25,923 nt of DNA from Candidatus Bathyarchaeota archaeon (GTDB lineage: Archaea > Thermoproteota > Bathyarchaeia > TCS64): positions 1-25,923 of the forward strand of contig PBSW01000042.1 of assembly GCA_002726865.1 (NCBI GenBank), written 5' to 3'. The position numbers and the translations under genes are program-made. Positions 1-7,424 of the stretch are shown here, one piece after another (the first letter of the stretch is position 1; the number at the start of each line of letters is the position of its first letter). The notes under the pieces are model-generated. The model was not told the DNA's origin and did no database searches. It saw only the letters and a list, made by a program, of their open reading frames with translations.

Positions 1-1
1 A

Positions 2-817
2 GCGAGTGGCACATTTACTGTATTAGAGAGTCTTGATCAAAAGATAGACAGTGCATTGGGAGGAATCAACACAAAACTCGATAGCCATGATACTGACCTT
101 ACAGCCCTCGAAACAGATGTAGCCGCTGTAACAAGTGATATAGCCGGTGTAAAGACTGATGTCGCAAGTGTAAGTGCTGATGTTGCCGGTGTAAGTGCTG
201 ATGTTGCCGGTGTAAGTGCTGATGTTGCTGAAGTTCAAACTGGACTAGCAGACGACATCGCCACCGTTCAATCATACTTGGCTGGCGATATCGACGCCGT
301 TGAATCAAGCCTAGGAAGCAACATCGACGCCGTTAAAACAAGCTTGGCTAGCGATATTGACTCCGCTAAGGCAAACCTAGCTTACGACATCGACGCCGTT
401 AAAGAGGACCTAGCTTACGACATTGACACCCTATCATCAGATCTAACTTGGAAGATAGGAAACGTGAAAACTGATGTCGAGAATCTCAACGCCGAGATCG
501 TCAACGACCTAACCGATGATATTGCCACCGCAACTTCTGCAGCTAATGCAGCGGGAGCCGCGGTTGATGGGCTGTCAAGCTCACTGGGTGATCTACAGAG
601 TTCGGTGAGCGACATCGCGGATGTCGCTGACAACGCAGAGTCTGCGGCTAATGCTGCAGCCACTGCTGCCTCCAACGCTGCGAGTGCCGCTGAGAATGCG
701 AACACTGCTACTAGTGGTTTGACATCTCTGGTCTACGGCGCTATTGGCGCTTCGCTGATAGCGGCCCTTGCGGCAATAGTATCTCTAATGCAAATAAGCA
801 AAAGAATAGCGGGTTAA
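2..817 (+). CDS. C-terminal part of a surface protein with coiled-coil stalk and membrane anchor (5' partial)
   Basis: The frame is open from base 2, so the gene begins outside the window; the first internal TTG is at 56. Counting from that TTG, residues 35-60 carry near-identical heptads of the form DVAGVSA. Residues 64-140 carry seven 11-residue repeats of the pattern L-A-x-D-I-D-A-V-x-x-x, a hendecad coiled coil. An Ala-rich helical region follows (about 155-220), then one hydrophobic segment (about 223-245) and a short basic tail ending QISKRIAG. This is the layout of the membrane-proximal stalk of an archaeal S-layer-like or other C-terminally anchored surface protein. The extracellular head is not in the window, so the function cannot be given. 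Translation stops at TAA 815-817, followed by a T-rich stretch. Confidence 0.8.
   Translation, partial: ASGTFTVLESLDQKIDSALGGINTKLDSHDTDLTALETDVAAVTSDIAGVKTDVASVSADVAGVSADVAGVSADVAEVQTGLADDIATVQSYLAGDIDAVESSLGSNIDAVKTSLASDIDSAKANLAYDIDAVKEDLAYDIDTLSSDLTWKIGNVKTDVENLNAEIVNDLTDDIATATSAANAAGAAVDGLSSSLGDLQSSVSDIADVADNAESAANAAATAASNAASAAENANTATSGLTSLVYGAIGASLIAALAAIVSLMQISKRIAG
170..229 (+). repeat. 21-base tandem repeat encoding heptads
   Basis: The unit GTAAGTGCTGATGTTGCCGG plus T occurs exactly at 170-190 and 191-211 and almost exactly from 212 to about 229. Each copy encodes one seven-residue coiled-coil heptad. Near identity at DNA level suggests recent unit duplication. Confidence 0.9.
245..475 (+). 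repeat. Seven 33-base repeats encoding hendecads
   Basis: Seven consecutive 11-codon units, each starting with a Leu codon and mostly containing D-I-D-A-V. They are more diverged at DNA level than the neighbouring 21-base units. The 11-residue period predicts a nearly straight or slightly right-handed coiled coil. Confidence 0.8.
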
Positions 818-833
818 TCACCCGTTACTTCCC

Positions 834-855
834 TTTTATTTTTTTTACCCCTTTT
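834..855 (+). terminator. T-rich terminator after the surface-protein gene
   Basis: Seventeen bases after the stop codon comes a pyrimidine tract with T runs at 834-837, 839-846 and 852-855, the oligo-T type of signal that ends archaeal transcripts. Confidence 0.5.
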
Positions 856-993
856 CTAGTGGAAACTAGGGTCCGCTGGTAGACACCTGATATCCGTGCA
901 GGGGAACTAGCTGAAAACCGGAATTCACAATCTAGAACTTGAACCACAGAGTTTTAACCTATAACTGCCAAGACAGATTACAGAGGAATCTAT

Positions 994-1293
994 TTGTCCA
1001 AACCGGATCCCCCCGGAAATTCACCGCAATCCTTCGATCTCACCGCTCTGGACCTTGACCACCTCCTAGGCCTCTTCATAAACATTCTAACCGCCAAGGC
1101 CTGGCAGTATATGGGCCTCCGCCTTATCCCCGGCAAAGAGGAGGCTGAGAAGGATCTCGTGAAGGCAGCCGCTGCAATAGATAGCCTCTCAGTGATGGTG
1201 GACAAGCTGGCGCCGCGCCTTCCTGAGGAGGACCTGGCTGGCCTTAGGGCAATACTGACCGACCTCCAGATAAACTACGCCAGACAATCATGA
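994..1293 (+). CDS. DUF1844 family protein
   Basis: A 99-residue protein with a TTG start. The AGAGG at 982-986 is placed 7 bases upstream, which supports that start. From about residue 18 it matches the DUF1844 pattern I know: L-D-L-D-H-L-L-G, then N-I-L-T-A-K-A-W-Q-Y-M-G, then I-P-G-K-E-E-A-E-K-D-L, and an ending close to D-L-Q-I-N-Y. The family is small, soluble, mainly bacterial and uncharacterised. The first 15 residues are Pro/Ser-rich and probably disordered. It stands alone between the surface protein and a convergent acyl-CoA synthetase gene, so context gives no clear role. Confidence 0.75.
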   Translation: MSKPDPPGNSPQSFDLTALDLDHLLGLFINILTAKAWQYMGLRLIPGKEEAEKDLVKAAAAIDSLSVMVDKLAPRLPEEDLAGLRAILTDLQINYARQS

Positions 1294-1390
1294 CTACCTT
1301 CTGAGGAGATTTCATGAGCGTCTCTTACGAATACTGAGCATGATAGAGCTCTTGGACTTGGTTCTAGATCTAATATTGAAATATGGGGGC

Positions 1391-2815
1391 TTAGACGTTT
1401 CTGACTTTGTCCAGGTAGAGCTTTCTCCTATAGAGGACCCCCATCACGTCGGCAGCCCTTTTTGGTGTGATGTATACTGGGATCTGTGCGGACTCCATGA
1501 TCATGGCGGACTCGCGCTCCACGTCAGCTGAGGGGTCTATCACGATCACTGGTTTCCCATACTTTTGGTATCCGGTGATGAGCTGACCGTTGAGCCATTG
1601 GTAGATGCCTGCGAGGTCCTCTGGAGGGACGTCGGGGAACATTGTCTTGAGGATGGCGGTGCCAAGACCGATGGTGACCAGACCGTGTATCTCCGGCTGC
1701 TTCAGCACCATCCCTGGGACGTTCAGGAAGCTGTTCATGTTCAGGGTAGCAGTGAGGTCCACCGGGTTCTTTGGGTTCCCAAAGGCTGGGATTACGCCGA
1801 GAATCTCTTCTTGTGCCTCTTCACAAAGGATAGGGACCTTCATCCCATTCTGTATGAGGCGGTCCGCAGTTTCCACGGCCACGCCACCACTGTTGGAGAC
1901 GATGCCGATGTTGGGGCCTAGGGGGAGGTCACAGTATAAAAGCCCTTTAACGTAGTCGAACATCTCCACGGCATCTCCTGCCCTGATTACACCCGCCTGC
2001 TTGAAGGCTGCGTCGTAGATTTGGTCGCTCCCCGCGATACTCCCGGTGTGACTCGCAGCGGCCTTGGAGCCTTCATCTGTGACGCCCACCTTGATGACCA
2101 CAATGGGCTTCTCTGGGGTGATCTCCCTAGCCTCCTCGTACCACCTACGCCCGGCTTTGAGCCCTTCAATATACATCGCGATGACCTTAGTGTCCGGGTC
2201 TTCCCCGAAATATTTCAGGTACTCCCAGCCCTTCAGGTCGGATTCGTTGCCGCTGCTCACAAACTTTCCCACCCCGACTCCCAGGGCGGAGGCTCGAAGA
2301 TATAGCTGGAGGCCGTAGCCGCCGCTCTGGCTTATGAACGCGACATCCCCAGACTCATGGAGGAAGGGGATCATGAGGGCACTAAGCTTACCGGGGCTGC
2401 TGGTGACTCCCATACAGTTGGGACCGATGAATCTGAGTTTCCCTTGAGAGATCTCCTGGATCTGCCTGATAGCATTCTGCCCTTCTTCCCCGGTCTCCCC
2501 AAATCCACTTGTAATGACGACAACCCCCTTAATCTCCTTCGCGACTATATCCTCAAAGACGCTGGGTACGAAGCGGGCAGGTACCACAACGAGGGCGGAG
2601 TCGATCTCGCCTGGGATCTCCCGAACATTTCCGTAGCATTTTAGCCCGAGGATCTCTTCGGCCTTGGGATTTACGGGGTAGATCTTCCCCTCAAAGCCGC
2701 TTTTCTGGATCGCCGCCAGGAGCATGTTCCCCCACTTGAAGGGATCCGTGGATGCTCCTACGACGGCAACACTCTTAGCCATAAGTATCTTATCAAGGGC
2801 CTCCCTAGCGTCCAT
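1391..2815 (-). CDS. ADP-forming acetate/acyl-CoA ligase, alpha subunit
   Basis: Predicted NDP-forming acyl-CoA synthetase alpha subunit, which uses acyl-CoA plus ADP and phosphate to make the acid and ATP during amino-acid or sugar fermentation in archaea. An N-terminal CoA-binding Rossmann domain (about 8-130) begins V-A-V-V-G-A-S. Two succinyl-CoA-ligase-like domains follow, with GPNCMG (131-136) and SQSGG (162-166). The phosphorylated catalytic histidine is H256, in A-S-H-T-G-S. At 474 residues the protein ends after the alpha part. No ATP-grasp (beta) domain is fused or present in the window, so the partner must lie elsewhere. AGAGG lies upstream of the ATG, with a TATA-like box about 43-54 bases upstream of the ATG. 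Substrate cannot be told from sequence. Confidence 0.88.
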   Translation of the reverse strand: MDAREALDKILMAKSVAVVGASTDPFKWGNMLLAAIQKSGFEGKIYPVNPKAEEILGLKCYGNVREIPGEIDSALVVVPARFVPSVFEDIVAKEIKGVVVITSGFGETGEEGQNAIRQIQEISQGKLRFIGPNCMGVTSSPGKLSALMIPFLHESGDVAFISQSGGYGLQLYLRASALGVGVGKFVSSGNESDLKGWEYLKYFGEDPDTKVIAMYIEGLKAGRRWYEEAREITPEKPIVVIKVGVTDEGSKAAASHTGSIAGSDQIYDAAFKQAGVIRAGDAVEMFDYVKGLLYCDLPLGPNIGIVSNSGGVAVETADRLIQNGMKVPILCEEAQEEILGVIPAFGNPKNPVDLTATLNMNSFLNVPGMVLKQPEIHGLVTIGLGTAILKTMFPDVPPEDLAGIYQWLNGQLITGYQKYGKPVIVIDPSADVERESAMIMESAQIPVYITPKRAADVMGVLYRRKLYLDKVRNV

Positions 2816-2857
2816 CCTTAGAACCTCTGAGACGAATCATCACAAAGCACCGTACCT

Positions 2858-2869
2858 CTATATAAATTT
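2858..2869 (-). promoter_or_regulatory. TATA box of the ADP-forming ligase gene
   Basis: On the minus strand this reads AAATTTATATAG, a good archaeal TATA element. A transcript starting about 25 bases on would leave a leader of roughly 20 bases containing the AGAGG site. Confidence 0.5.
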
Positions 2870-2940
2870 GGGTGACCAAGACTCCGTTACCAGCGACAAT
2901 AGGGGAGCAACAGCCAGCCGCGCGCTGCCATCATGCAACC

Positions 2941-2950
2941 TATTTAATAA
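2941..2950 (+). promoter_or_regulatory. TATA box of the SCP-2-like gene
   Basis: TATTTAATAA lies about 40 bases before the ATG at 2989. GAGGAG at 2978-2983 serves as the ribosome binding site. Confidence 0.5.
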
Positions 2951-2988
2951 CAGTTCTTTCTAGATGATGGAACATCTGAGGAGATTAG

Positions 2989-3375
2989 ATGGTTAACTTC
3001 CTAGGCTTGGATTATTGGACCAAGGTAGAGGGTATCGCGAATGGGGACGAAGAGTTCAAGATCAAGTCCCGTGCTTTTGTTGCAAGCTTCACTTTCAACG
3101 TCACTGATAGCTCCGTCCTCCCGGCAATCTACATGAAATTCGATGACGGGAAGGTCACAGAAGTCAGGGAGCTCGCGGAGGGTGAGAGGACCGACTTCAC
3201 GTTGGAGGGGCCCTATGACATTTGGATCCAAGTAAATAAGGGGGAGATTGAGGGCGCCAACGCGATCATGACTCGCCAACTCCAGTTCAAGGGGAACATG
3301 AGCGAGATCATCCGCTACAGCAAAGCGTTCCTGAGGCTCTTCCAGGTGATGCAACAGGTCCCCGTTGAGTACTAA
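2989..3375 (+). CDS. SCP-2 sterol-transfer-family lipid-binding protein
   Basis: A 128-residue soluble protein resembling the SCP-2 fold: an N-terminal helix and strands, then a segment F-T-L-E-G-P-Y-D-I-W-I-Q-V, a K-G-E-I-E-G-A-N-A-I turn, and the usual C-terminal amphipathic helix with R-Y-S-K-A-F-L-R-L-F. Such domains bind fatty acyl-CoA or other lipids in a hydrophobic tunnel. GAGGAG 5 bases upstream of the ATG fixes the start. It is divergent from the ADP-forming acyl-CoA ligase gene, whose TATA box lies about 75 bases from its own, so a link to acyl-CoA metabolism is plausible but only inferred. Confidence 0.7.
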   Translation: MVNFLGLDYWTKVEGIANGDEEFKIKSRAFVASFTFNVTDSSVLPAIYMKFDDGKVTEVRELAEGERTDFTLEGPYDIWIQVNKGEIEGANAIMTRQLQFKGNMSEIIRYSKAFLRLFQVMQQVPVEY

Positions 3376-3478
3376 GTCAACATTCTGCAATATCCTTATT
3401 TTATCATCATGTCAGTCAGGCTGATCTTCAGGCCTTACCACTATTTCTTTTAAATCCTGAATCATGGCATAGGGATAT

Positions 3479-3715
3479 TCATCCTTTCAGTGCCTCTCTG
3501 TAGAATTCATAGACCCAATATCTTGGTGGGAATGTCGACTGCGATGACCAGTTTCCCTGTATCCCTAACGGCGTAGAGAACGTAAAGGATCTCTTTAAAC
3601 TATTCACCGGGCTGATGGTGTTGCCGTAGAATCAGGTATTCTCCTTCAGGTCCCACTGATGAAGTTCGCGAATTATCACTAGTATTCTCTTTATATCTGG
3701 AAAATAGTTTATCAT
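3479..3715 (-). pseudogene. Possible decayed small gene, unknown family
   Basis: Three minus-strand frames read in succession give a continuous protein-like sequence of about 79 residues. It starts at ATG 3715 with M-I-N-Y-F-P-D-I-K-R-I-L-V, runs into a TGA, and shifts to a frame with L-I-L-R-Q-H-H-Q-P-G-E. A TAG follows, then F-K-E-I-L-Y-V-L-Y-A-V-R-D-T-G, a second shift, and R-Y-W-V-Y-E-F-Y-R-E-A-L-K-G before TGA. Codon third positions are G/C-rich in the middle part. I do not recognise the family. The 5' end overlaps the promoter of the phosphatase gene. Chance open stretches cannot be excluded. Confidence 0.35.
3690..3697 (+). promoter_or_regulatory. TATA box of the gluconeogenesis pair
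   Basis: TTTATATC lies about 45 bases before the ATG at 3738. The predicted leader contains a very strong ribosome binding site, GGGGGGAG at 3723-3730, 7 bases from the start. Confidence 0.55.
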
Positions 3716-3737
3716 GACTATAGGGGGGAGATTCTGA

Positions 3738-4622
3738 ATGAACCTAGAAACACACCTCAAAGGACAAGACGAGGACCTTAGGCGGGTGATCCTCAAAATC
3801 AGCAAAGTGGCTAAGACAATTAGGAGGGGATTCAGCACTAGACAGGGTTCGTTGGCCTCCTCTAACGTCTACGGCGAGCATCAGGTTGCCATGGACGTCT
3901 GGGCCGACGAGCTGCTGATCTCCGGGCTGAGGGACGCTGGGCTAGTAAGACGCGTCGCCTCTGAGGAGCAGCCTGAAGTATTGACTTTTCACAACTCCAC
4001 TTCGAACCTAGAAGTAACCCTCGATCCCCTAGATGGCTCCTCCCTCATCGGCGTCAACCTCGCCGTGGGAACTATCGTAGGGATCTACAGGGGAAACCTC
4101 CTTAGCCCCGGGAACGAGCTGCTCGGAGCGATATATGTCCTCTATGGACCTGTCACTACACTCACATATTCCCTGCGAAAGGGGGTCCACGAGTTCGCCC
4201 TGGATGACCTGGGAGATTTTGTCCTGCAGGAGGAATACGTCACTATCTCTGAAGGGAAGATATACTCTCCGGGTGCTTTAAGGAGGGACTACCTTCCGAC
4301 CCATAGGGGATTTATCGAGGAGCTTGAGGATGATGGATATAAGCTGAGGTATAGCGGCTCCTTCGTGGCTGACGTCCATCAGATACTGCACAAAGGGGGA
4401 GTCTTCACATATCCCTCTTTCACCGGCAACAAGAATGGTAAGCTAAGGCTACTCTTCGAGGCAATCCCTATGAGTTTCATCATTTCCCAGGCTGGGGGCG
4501 CTGCAAGTGATGGCTATCGAGACCTGCTTTCAATCAAGCCCGAGGCGATCTCCCAGCTTGTTCCCGTTTACATTGGCGGAAAGAGAGAAATAGAGTTAAT
4601 CATGAGAATGAACGAGGGATGA
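3738..4622 (+). CDS. fbp: Fructose-1,6-bisphosphatase, class I
   Basis: Hydrolyses fructose 1,6-bisphosphate to fructose 6-phosphate in gluconeogenesis. The inositol-phosphatase-type metal motif is D-P-L-D-G-S-S (96-102), preceded by a metal-site A-S-E-E (74-77). The class I substrate-site motifs follow: Y-S-G-S-F-V-A-D-V-H (205-214), G-G-V-F-T-Y-P (220-226) and K-L-R-L-L-F-E-A-I-P-M (235-245), then Q-A-G-G-A-A-S-D-G. Its 294 residues are shorter than the usual roughly 330; part of the N-terminal regulatory region found in bacterial and eukaryotic enzymes is missing. The start is fixed by GGGGGGAG 7 bases upstream. The aldolase gene follows with overlap or a 5-base gap, so the two act together. 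Most archaea use a bifunctional aldolase/phosphatase instead, so this type suggests bacterial ancestry. Confidence 0.9.
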   Translation: MNLETHLKGQDEDLRRVILKISKVAKTIRRGFSTRQGSLASSNVYGEHQVAMDVWADELLISGLRDAGLVRRVASEEQPEVLTFHNSTSNLEVTLDPLDGSSLIGVNLAVGTIVGIYRGNLLSPGNELLGAIYVLYGPVTTLTYSLRKGVHEFALDDLGDFVLQEEYVTISEGKIYSPGALRRDYLPTHRGFIEELEDDGYKLRYSGSFVADVHQILHKGGVFTYPSFTGNKNGKLRLLFEAIPMSFIISQAGGAASDGYRDLLSIKPEAISQLVPVYIGGKREIELIMRMNEG

Positions 4623-4627
4623 TCAGG

Positions 4628-5755
4628 ATGAACGAGCCAATACCTGGTAATTTACTGTTCAACAGTCTACGGGATAAGGATGCGATAATCCTCGCGTCAA
4701 ACATCAGGATCCCGGCTGGTCTCCTTGAGGGGCTATTTAGGGCGGCAAAGAATTTAGATTCAGCTATAATCTTCGAGATCGCCCGATCGGAGTGTAACGT
4801 CGGTAGGGGTTACACAGGTATGGTGCCAAATGAGTACGCCGAGGCGGTAAAGATGGCCGCGGAGGAGGTGGATTTCGACGTATGGGCGCTCCATGCCGAT
4901 CACATCACCTTGAAGGAGGGTTCCCCCAAAGATATAGCCGAGACGGAGAAGCTTGTTGAAGCTCAGATTGACGCAGGGTTCACCTCGTTCGCCATAGATG
5001 CCTCGTATCTCTTCAACCATCAGGGCGGGAACGTTCGAGAGGAGCTGGCTCGGAACATCGATGTCACCACGGAGCTCGCTAAGCACATCGAGTCTCGAAT
5101 GAGGGGGAGACCCTTTGGTCTTGAAGTGGAGGTCGGGGAGATAGGGAAGAAGGACTTCCAGGGTCAGGTAGTTACAACTCCTGAAGAGGCAGTTACATTC
5201 GTAAGAGCGTTGAACGAAAATGACGTTTACCCCCAAGTGCTGGCTATTGCCAACGGAGCCTCCCACGGGAACGTCTATGACACGCACGGAAACATGATGG
5301 AGCAGGTCTCCATTGACATACCCCAGACGAAGGCCGTCGCTAGGGCCCTGAGGGAAAACTATCTGGACGTGAGGATCGCCCAGCACGGCATAACCGGCAC
5401 ACCCCGGGAACTCATAAAAAGAGTCTTCCCCCGAGGGGATATAATCAAGGGCAACGTCGCCACCTTTTGGCAGAACCTAGTCCTGAACACCTACAAGGTG
5501 TATCAACCTGAGCTGTACCAGGATATCTATAACTGGACCCTCGAAACATATAGATCGAAGGACCCGGAAATCTCGGATAAAGAGCTCTTCGGGAAGAACG
5601 TGAAATACGCCGTGGGGGAGTTCCGGGAGCGCATTGACGATGTAGACGAGGAGACCGTAGACGCCATTGAGGCTCTTTCCTACGGGGAGTGCTTGATGTT
5701 CCTCAACGCGTTTGGCTCCAAGGGGACCGCTTCCATCGTCAGGAAAATGCTGTAG
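4628..5755 (+). CDS. Class II fructose-bisphosphate aldolase family protein
   Basis: Zinc-dependent aldolase family: joins dihydroxyacetone phosphate and glyceraldehyde 3-phosphate, or cleaves the bisphosphate. Seen motifs, counted from the alternative ATG at 4619, are L-H-A-D-H (91-95; catalytic Asp and first zinc His), E-V-E-V-G-E-I-G (169-176), N-G-A-S-H-G-N (zinc His 216) and Q-H-G-I-T-G (zinc His 256), then the phosphate-binding G-N-V-A-T. The ATG at 4619 overlaps the phosphatase stop, but GAGGG at 4614-4618 is only correctly spaced for ATG 4628, so I prefer 4628 (375 residues). It sits in one transcription unit with the phosphatase, giving consecutive gluconeogenic steps. Tagatose-bisphosphate specificity cannot be ruled out. 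Confidence 0.85.
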   Translation: MNEPIPGNLLFNSLRDKDAIILASNIRIPAGLLEGLFRAAKNLDSAIIFEIARSECNVGRGYTGMVPNEYAEAVKMAAEEVDFDVWALHADHITLKEGSPKDIAETEKLVEAQIDAGFTSFAIDASYLFNHQGGNVREELARNIDVTTELAKHIESRMRGRPFGLEVEVGEIGKKDFQGQVVTTPEEAVTFVRALNENDVYPQVLAIANGASHGNVYDTHGNMMEQVSIDIPQTKAVARALRENYLDVRIAQHGITGTPRELIKRVFPRGDIIKGNVATFWQNLVLNTYKVYQPELYQDIYNWTLETYRSKDPEISDKELFGKNVKYAVGEFRERIDDVDEETVDAIEALSYGECLMFLNAFGSKGTASIVRKML

Positions 5756-5848
5756 TGTATGTGTTTCCGTAATGCCCCCCTATCTTGCTTACTTTATTTT
5801 GTATTGGATTCCTAGGCGCGATTCGAAATCCCACAAAAGTTTAGGCCA

Positions 5849-5941
5849 CTACAGATTGCTGTGCCTAGTGCTTGAGGGAGGTTTTGTGAGTATATCCTCC
5901 GGTGTCGTGGCGTGTACTAGATCTTGAATGCTCTTTTTCAT
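5849..5941 (-). CDS. Possible 30-residue ORF coupled to the upstream gene
   Basis: The ATG overlaps the TAA of the homocitrate-synthase-like gene as TAATG, the geometry of translational coupling. The ORF begins M-K-K-S-I-Q-D-L-V-H-A-T-T-P-E-D and ends at TAG after 30 codons. The same frame continues protein-like for about 19 more codons (W-P-K-L-L-W-D-F-E-S) before TAA. It may be a real micro-ORF or the remains of a slightly longer gene. No family recognised. Confidence 0.25.
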   Translation of the reverse strand: MKKSIQDLVHATTPEDILTKPPSSTRHSNL

Positions 5942-7365
5942 TATCCCACTATAAGAGGAGAAATTTCAATCATGTCTTTTCCAACTAGACCCTCTATTAC
6001 TTTTTGCATATTATTATCAGTATAAGCTTCGATAATAATATCGTATATGCCATAAGTTTCTAACACTTTTTCTACTCCTTTTATATTTTCTATTTTTTCT
6101 GTTATATCACTTGTTGATTGAGGTTTTACTTTTAAAAGATAAAATCCTTTTTCCGGACCCACATACTGTGATATTAAAGCAGTCGAAATTTTTACATTTA
6201 TGACATCGTATATTAGATTCCTTATTTCTCGGTTGTATAATTTCCTGTTTAATAACGCTGATCTTCTGACAATTAAATTAATTATTTTCTTAACATTACT
6301 ATCATTAACCTCATAAGTCTTTAATAACTGTTTTATTAAACGTTCACTCACAAATTCTCCTATGTCAAAAATCACTCTATTGTTAAAATCATATTCCAAT
6401 TTTTTTTGTGGAATATAACCTTCTGGATTATTCAGTTGTTGTGCCTGGTGGGTGCCAGCTTTCTCCGTTCTGGCAAAATCTGATAGAGGGTGGTTCCAAG
6501 GTATTGGGATCTTTGTGGTGCTCTCAAACGTTTTGTATAGCTTTAGGAAACTCCCTCTATTTTCGCCGGTTTTGATATCTGAATTATCGAGCAAATTGGA
6601 GCTGAGTTCATAGTGATCCGTGATGCCTGCTCCAGCTCCCAGTCCATAAATGCTCACATGAGGCTCCGAAACTAGCCCTCGCTTGATCACAGCCTTAGTG
6701 TTTCCTAAAGCATTTCCGTAATCGTTATGAAAATGGGCCGATAACTCTTTATCGGTTATTCTATTGGCAAATTCAAACATCTCAATGGCTTCGTCTTCCT
6801 CTAGTAGACCAGCGGTATCGGGTAAACTGATGTTCGTTGCACCTGCTCTGTCCGTTTCTTCTATAATCTTTTTGAGATGGTAGAGATGATCCTCAACACT
6901 TTTACTCTTTGAGAAGAACCTTGATGCGTCTTCTAGAACCGCTCTCCTATATTTGAAGCCGCATTCTTTTAGGACGTCCAACGATTCAGTAAACCGTGTG
7001 ACGGTATCCTCAACTGATATACCTCTTAATTTATTATTTCTATGCTCTTCTGATATGGCTAAATAAACTCCACATCCATCAACTTCCATTTTCTGAGCGA
7101 TTTCTACATCTTCTCTGAGAGCCCTGCACTGAACAATTATAATTGAATCCTTGGTGCCTCCCTGAATGGTTTTCAGAACATCCCTCATCTCTCCGATACT
7201 TTTCCCTCTCTGAGGATATGCGATTGAAAATTCTATTCTGGGCGTCCCCAATTCAACTAAGGCTGATCCGATGGTCTCGAATTTATCTAAAGTGTAATAT
7301 ACACTCGAATTAAGTTCACCCTCTCTTAAAGTTGTATCTAGAATATTGATTTTTTTCCCTGCCAT
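5941..7365 (-). CDS. Homocitrate/isopropylmalate-synthase-like enzyme fused to an Lrp-type RAM domain
   Basis: DRE-TIM metallolyase family, whose members condense acetyl-CoA with a 2-oxo acid. From ATG 7365 the motifs are D-T-T-L-R-E-G-E (10-17), S-L-P-D-T-A-G (180-186), metal-binding H-F-H-N-D (211-215) and K-A-G-T-H (302-306), the last followed by L-N-N-P-E-G-Y as in homocitrate synthases. The His before K-A-G in typical homologues (T-H-K-A-G) is Glu here. Residues about 406-474 form an Lrp/AsnC ligand-binding (RAM) domain: Y-L-L-K-V-K-P, then G-V-E-K-V-L-E-T-Y-G-I-Y-D-I-I-I. This suggests allosteric control by an amino acid. An ATG at 7401 also exists, but a TATA box at 7415-7424 would start transcription inside it, while AGGGG at 7374-7378 fits ATG 7365. 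Bases 5941-6430 are strikingly AT-rich. Confidence 0.8.
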   Translation of the reverse strand: MAGKKINILDTTLREGELNSSVYYTLDKFETIGSALVELGTPRIEFSIAYPQRGKSIGEMRDVLKTIQGGTKDSIIIVQCRALREDVEIAQKMEVDGCGVYLAISEEHRNNKLRGISVEDTVTRFTESLDVLKECGFKYRRAVLEDASRFFSKSKSVEDHLYHLKKIIEETDRAGATNISLPDTAGLLEEDEAIEMFEFANRITDKELSAHFHNDYGNALGNTKAVIKRGLVSEPHVSIYGLGAGAGITDHYELSSNLLDNSDIKTGENRGSFLKLYKTFESTTKIPIPWNHPLSDFARTEKAGTHQAQQLNNPEGYIPQKKLEYDFNNRVIFDIGEFVSERLIKQLLKTYEVNDSNVKKIINLIVRRSALLNRKLYNREIRNLIYDVINVKISTALISQYVGPEKGFYLLKVKPQSTSDITEKIENIKGVEKVLETYGIYDIIIEAYTDNNMQKVIEGLVGKDMIEISPLIVG

Positions 7366-7414
7366 ATCATATACCCCTGAGGCCAACACTACGTAGCCCA
7401 TCTTGTTTTCGTAG

Positions 7415-7424
7415 TTTTAATAAA
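7415..7424 (-). promoter_or_regulatory. TATA box and leader deciding the start of the synthase-RAM gene
   Basis: Minus strand TTTATTAAAA. A start site about 26 bases on (near 7393) lies downstream of the first ATG (7401), but leaves a leader with AGGGG 8 bases before ATG 7365. Confidence 0.45.

Noticed and set aside
1..817. CRISPR-like array at the start of the window
   Set aside because: The short direct repeats are contiguous, in phase with codons and encode coiled-coil heptads and hendecads; there are no spacers.
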